A stretch of DNA of 8,724 bases, taken from Lachnospiraceae bacterium (GTDB lineage Bacteria; Bacillota; Clostridia; Lachnospirales; Lachnospiraceae). This document shows, one piece after another, positions 6,077 through 8,724 of the stretch. Position numbers and translations under genes: made by a program. The number at the start of each line of letters is the position of its first letter. The first letter of the stretch is position 1. The stretch covers positions 1-8,724 of the forward strand of contig CAAGKF010000398.1 in assembly GCA_900770345.1 (NCBI GenBank), written 5' to 3'. The notes under the pieces are model-generated. The model was not told where the DNA came from. It saw nothing but the letters and a program-made list of their open reading frames with translations, and did not search any database.

Positions 6077-6694
6077 ATGGAACAGAGATTTTATATATGT
6101 GAACGCTGCGGAAGAATTATGGCAGTTGTAAAGGACAGCGCCGTACCGGTTATGTGCTGCGGACAGAAGATGAAGGAGCTGATTCCGGGAACTACAGAAG
6201 CCTCAGCTGAAAAGCACATTCCTGTCTGCACAGTAGACGGCAATAAAGTAACCGTAACAGTCGGAGAAGTTTCCCATCCTATGCTTGATGAGCATTATAT
6301 TGAATGGATCTCCCTGCAGACAAAACAGGGCAATCAGAGAAAAATATTAAAGCCCGGCGACAAACCTCAGGCATGCTTTGCAATCCTTGAGGGAGACGAA
6401 GTCATTTCCGCCTATGCCTACTGTAATCTGCACAGTCTCTGGAAAGCAGAGCTGAAAAAGGCCGAGAGCCTTAATCCGGCCGCCGAAAAAGGGGAGGGCA
6501 ACTACACTGTCTGCAACTGTATGCAGGTAAAATATTTCGATATTCTGGAAGCTGTCCATAAGCATAACAAAATGGAAGATCTCTTGAAAGTTTTTGAAGA
6601 TGTCAGAGATACGACCCATTGCTCTACCGGCTGCGGCGGCTGCTACGATAAAGTTATCAATATTATTTCCGAAGCTATGATGGGCGGCAACTGA
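6077..6694 (+). CDS. Desulfoferrodoxin-type superoxide reductase with C-terminal BFD-like [2Fe-2S] domain
   Basis: This 205-residue cytoplasmic protein should reduce superoxide to hydrogen peroxide. The N-terminal desulforedoxin domain (about 1-37) has all four Fe ligands: C8, C11, C27 and C28 (CxxC and MCCGQ). The catalytic neelaredoxin domain (about 40-125) has H47 with the functional E45-K46 pair, H67, H73, C116 and H119, numbering close to that of known desulfoferrodoxins; the usual NLHGLWK reads NLHSLWK. A third domain (about 143-200) follows a short linker: VCNC (C146, C148), then STGCGGC (C186, C189), with an extra C182. This fits the bacterioferritin-associated-ferredoxin (BFD) [2Fe-2S] fold and makes the protein about 80 residues longer than ordinary desulfoferrodoxins. 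It follows the flavodiiron gene by 65 bases, with AGGAGG 7 bases before the ATG. The domain may bring electrons in or dock a partner such as ferritin; both are guesses. Confidence 0.93.
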   Translation: MEQRFYICERCGRIMAVVKDSAVPVMCCGQKMKELIPGTTEASAEKHIPVCTVDGNKVTVTVGEVSHPMLDEHYIEWISLQTKQGNQRKILKPGDKPQACFAILEGDEVISAYAYCNLHSLWKAELKKAESLNPAAEKGEGNYTVCNCMQVKYFDILEAVHKHNKMEDLLKVFEDVRDTTHCSTGCGGCYDKVINIISEAMMGGN

Positions 6695-6722
6695 ACATAA
6701 TATCCGCTGAAATACCACAGAC

Positions 6723-6787
6723 AAAGAAAAGCGGCTGTATCTCAGGATCGGAATATTTCCTTTCCGCAGATACAACCGCTTTTCTTT
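6723..6787. terminator. Long bidirectional terminator between convergent operons
   Basis: Arms of 20 bases (6723-6742 and 6768-6787) pair with a single mismatch around a 25-base loop. The A-rich foot on one side and T-rich foot on the other (TTTTCTTTTATT on the plus strand, CTTTTCTTTGT on the minus) allow intrinsic termination in both directions. It starts 28 bases after the superoxide reductase stop and lies 55 bases beyond the ferritin stop, so it should end both operons. Confidence 0.85.
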
Positions 6788-6792
6788 TATTC

Positions 6793-6808
6793 CGGCACAG
6801 CAGTGCCG
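6793..6808. other. Short perfect GC hairpin next to the terminator
   Basis: CGGCAC-AGCA-GTGCCG is a perfect 6-bp stem with a 4-base loop, between the long terminator and the ferritin stop codon. No T-run follows on either strand, so it is not a terminator by itself. It may protect the 3' end of the ferritin transcript or aid termination. Confidence 0.4.
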
Positions 6809-6842
6809 AACCGCTTCATTCCGTCAATTCATTTTTCAGCCG

Positions 6843-7355
6843 TTACAGTACCAGAGACGGAGCGGAGTACACACGTGCGCCCAGCTCATTGTCCAGCATG
6901 TAAAGACTCTTGGGATCATCTCCGAATAATTCAAATTTCTTCACCAGATTGTCCGCATTGTTTTCTTCCTCACCCTGCTCCTTTACAAACCAGTCAAGGA
7001 ACTGCATGGTACGAAAATCCTTTACGGAATACGCCGCGTCGTAAATGGCGTGAATCAGGCTCGTAACATACTGCTCATGCTTCAGCCCCTCTGCCAGAAC
7101 AGCCTTTGGGCTCACCAGCTCTACTCCCGGCTTTGCAATCGCATCCAGCTCAACCTTTTCGCCATTGTTCTGCAGGTACTGGATAAACAGCATTGCATGG
7201 TCACGCTCTTCCTGTGCCTGGATCTTGTACCAGTTTCCAAAACCGTCCAGACCCTTATCATAATAATAATTGGAAAAATCCAGATACAGATACGCAGAGT
7301 AAAACTCCTTATTCACCTGCTGATTTAACAGCTCCACTACTTTTTTGTCCAGCAT
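6843..7355 (-). CDS. Ferritin (FtnA type)
   Basis: This 170-residue four-helix-bundle ferritin is of the bacterial non-haem type. It should form a 24-subunit shell that oxidises Fe(II) and stores it as ferric mineral in the cytoplasm. The ferroxidase ligands fall at the same numbers as in E. coli FtnA: E17, E50, H53 (EERDHA), E94, Q127 and E130. Y24 and the surrounding EFYSAYLYL helix are typical. Length is normal. GAGGGG lies 9 bases before the ATG. It is the second gene of a leftward pair, 21 bases after the hemerythrin gene, and probably shares its promoter at 7835-7863. It converges on the superoxide reductase operon. Removing free iron limits Fenton chemistry with the peroxide that superoxide reductase makes. 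No haem-ligand methionine of bacterioferritin type was sought in detail; the ferritin call rests on the ligand pattern. Confidence 0.96.
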   Translation of the reverse strand: MLDKKVVELLNQQVNKEFYSAYLYLDFSNYYYDKGLDGFGNWYKIQAQEERDHAMLFIQYLQNNGEKVELDAIAKPGVELVSPKAVLAEGLKHEQYVTSLIHAIYDAAYSVKDFRTMQFLDWFVKEQGEEENNADNLVKKFELFGDDPKSLYMLDNELGARVYSAPSLVL

Positions 7356-7376
7356 TTTGATGTTCCCCTCTTCTTT

Positions 7377-7799
7377 CTAAATAAGTTCCGGATTAGAGCT
7401 CAAATGCATATAAGTAGCTACCGAACAGTCAAAACCCTTGATATGTCCGTACAGCCATTCAATCACGTTCTTGTTGACAGCCTCTACAAACGCATCCGTA
7501 GGCCCCTCCTGCTCCGCCAGCATATCATACAGCTCGGAAACCGACTTCTTGAACTCCTCATGTTTTTTCTTATGCTCGCCGATACCGGGATATCCGACCT
7601 TCTCCTGCAGCTCTTCCTCTGCCTTAAAATGAAAATCCGTATACTCTGCCAGGTAATCCAGCATCTTGATTGCTTCCCGCTTTCCGCCGCCTTCTTCACA
7701 GCAGATCACCAGCTTATTGATCTTGTCAATCAGTTCTTTATGCTGTCCGTCGATCAGCTTGTTGCCTGTTACCAGACTATCATCAAATGTTGCATGCAT
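7377..7799 (-). CDS. Bacteriohemerythrin (single-domain O2-binding diiron protein)
   Basis: This 140-residue protein is a complete single-domain hemerythrin, a four-helix bundle that binds O2 reversibly at a diiron site. All seven iron ligands are in place: H20 (DGQH), H57 and E61 (DFHFKAEEE), H76 and H80 (HKKKH), H119 and D124 (GHIKGFD). I chose the ATG at 7799, which has GGAGG 8 bases upstream. An in-frame ATG at 7847 would add 16 residues reading across that ribosome site and the likely transcription start, so it is rejected. It is the first gene of a leftward pair with ferritin, 21 bases apart. Roles known for such proteins include O2 scavenging, delivery or sensing, and in some cases iron supply. 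The neighbourhood favours O2 protection. With no attached signalling domain, a chemotaxis-sensor role is unlikely. Confidence 0.95.
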   Translation of the reverse strand: MHATFDDSLVTGNKLIDGQHKELIDKINKLVICCEEGGGKREAIKMLDYLAEYTDFHFKAEEELQEKVGYPGIGEHKKKHEEFKKSVSELYDMLAEQEGPTDAFVEAVNKNVIEWLYGHIKGFDCSVATYMHLSSNPELI

Positions 7800-7834
7800 A
7801 ACTACGTCCTCCTTTATTTTTAGATACTGATTAA

Positions 7835-7863
7835 AATATAGCATCAATTGCTTTACGAATCAA
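7835..7863 (-). promoter_or_regulatory. Extended -10 promoter of the hemerythrin-ferritin pair
   Basis: On the minus strand, TTGATT (-35, 7863-7858) and TATATT (-10, 7840-7835) are spaced by 17 bases, with TGC just before the -10 box. Transcription would start near 7828, about 29 bases before the ATG at 7799. On the plus strand ATCAAT occurs twice (7843-7848 and 7859-7864), 16 bases apart, one copy in the spacer and one at the -35 box; this could be a binding site or chance. The remaining spacer up to the MATE stop (7864-7913) shows only a weak A/T hairpin. Confidence 0.65.
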
Positions 7864-7913
7864 TGCTAATTTCACCAAATTATTCTTCAAAATAAAGAAA
7901 TAGAATATCGCAG

Positions 7914-8700
7914 TCAGACTCTTTGAAGCATTTTACGGTACCTGGGAACATACAGCACTACAGCCAGCAGAAGAGAAAGCACGTCTGCCACCGGCTGTGC
8001 CCAGATCAGACCGGTAATCCCCAAAACAGCTTCCAAAAAGAAAAGCGCGGGAATATAGATCAGCCCCTGCCTGCTCAGATTGATGATCAGGGAAGGGGTC
8101 GCCGCTCCCATGGCCTGCAGAGCGTTGATCAGCACATAATATACGCCGAACAATGCACTTGTACTTAACAGGATCCGCGAAAAGGTCACACCGAAATCAA
8201 AGGCGGCTGCATCCGTCAGAAAAGCCCGAACGATCTGATTTGTAAAAATGTAGCAGATGCCGGTCAGCGTCACGCTGAGGATCAGCGCAAAACCAAGGGA
8301 AAAACGCAGCACATTTTTATATCTGCTCCAGTCCTTTGCCCCTACACAATAACCCAGAAGCGGCTGCACGCCCTGCCCCAGGCCGATGCAGACCATACCT
8401 GTCATCAGAGTCACCTTCATGGCAACTCCGATGCCTGCCACCGCCATATCACCGTACCGTGTCATACAGCTGTTCATGATGATCTGAGAGACGCTCATCA
8501 AAAGAGAACCGAGAGAAGCCGGAATTCCGATAGACAGCACACTGGAGCAGACTCCTTCTTTCATGGTAAAATCCCGGAGACGGATGCTCAGCATGGTTTT
8601 GCCTCTCAGCAGATAATGGATATAGTAAGACGCGCCAACAACATTTCCGATGACCGTGGCGATGGCCGCTCCTCTGATCTCCCAGCCGAATCCCAGGATC
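7914..8700 (-). CDS. MATE-family efflux transporter, C-terminal part (5' end cut by contig edge)
   Basis: This holds the C-terminal 261 residues of an inner-membrane exporter of the MATE family (cation-coupled drug or metabolite efflux); full-length members are about 450 residues. The first real residues, LGFGWEIRGAAIATVIGN, match the MATE motif around the G-AA-AT segment. Several further hydrophobic spans follow, including the stretches around GIPASLGSLLMSVSQIIMNS and GMVCIGLGQGVQPLLGYCVG, which are typical of the second half of the protein. The reading frame stays open into the last 24 bases, but those are sequencing adapter. A GTG start there, giving an N-terminus CSSDL, is therefore not real. 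The true start lies outside the window. The gene ends 66 bases upstream of the hemerythrin promoter region on the same strand. No strong terminator separates them, so some read-through is possible. The substrate is unknown. Confidence 0.9.
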
Positions 8701-8724
8701 AGATCGGAAGAGCACACGTCTGAA
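8701..8724. other. Illumina TruSeq adapter sequence left on the contig end
   Basis: The last 24 bases begin AGATCGGAAGAGCACACG and continue as the standard Illumina TruSeq read-1 adapter start. The MATE reading frame is in register up to 8700 and then reads into the adapter. This is library contamination, not genome sequence, and should be trimmed. It also shows that the source is an untrimmed short-read draft assembly. Confidence 0.97.

Noticed and set aside
7800..7847. Longer hemerythrin starting at the ATG at 7847
   Set aside because: The extra 16 codons read through the ribosome site of the 7799 start and include sequence at or before the predicted transcription start. The hemerythrin fold is complete without them.
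1..8724. CRISPR arrays, tRNA or rRNA genes, insertion sequences, phage or toxin-antitoxin genes
   Set aside because: I looked for repeats, tRNA-like folds, transposase motifs and small paired genes and found none. The only unexplained ends are the AT-rich left edge and the adapter.

Overview
The window looks like a draft-assembly contig from a strictly anaerobic, low-to-mid GC Firmicute of the clostridial type. Lachnospiraceae or a close relative is the best guess. Reasons: strong AGGAGG ribosome sites, AT-rich intergenic regions with SigA-type promoters, MalFG-type sugar ABC permeases, a PrpR_N/Fis regulator, and an oxygen-defence set (rubredoxin, flavodiiron protein, superoxide reductase, ferritin, hemerythrin) typical of anaerobes. 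Both contig ends are suspect. The last 24 bases (8701-8724) match the Illumina TruSeq adapter, and at the left end the second permease breaks off after about 73 family-like residues.

Left region (1-3941): a small catabolic or uptake locus of unknown substrate. Two carbohydrate-type ABC permease genes run leftwards (308-1210, then the broken 58-315). Diverging from them is a 592-residue regulator (1396-3174) with a PrpR_N sensor domain, a decayed AAA+ domain without GAFTGA, and a Fis-type helix-turn-helix. Downstream of it is a metal-dependent hydrolase of the cyclase/kynurenine formamidase family (3276-3941). The divergent intergenic region holds two back-to-back SigA-like promoters with a 17-bp palindrome between their -35 boxes. 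A near copy of that palindrome lies between the regulator and the hydrolase. This suggests one regulon controlled through SigA rather than sigma-54.

Middle region (3942-6694): a rightward operon behind an extended -10 promoter. It encodes a 53-residue rubredoxin (4033-4194), a 596-residue flavodiiron protein fused to a flavin reductase domain and a short-spaced rubredoxin (4221-6011), and a desulfoferrodoxin-type superoxide reductase with an extra BFD-like [2Fe-2S] domain (6077-6694). Together these should pass electrons to O2, NO and superoxide. A long hairpin at 6723-6787 ends the operon and can serve both strands.

Right region (6843-8724): a leftward hemerythrin-ferritin pair (7799-7377, 7355-6843) with its own promoter, adding O2 binding and iron storage. 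Upstream is the C-terminal part of a MATE-family exporter (7914-8700), cut off by the contig end and adapter.
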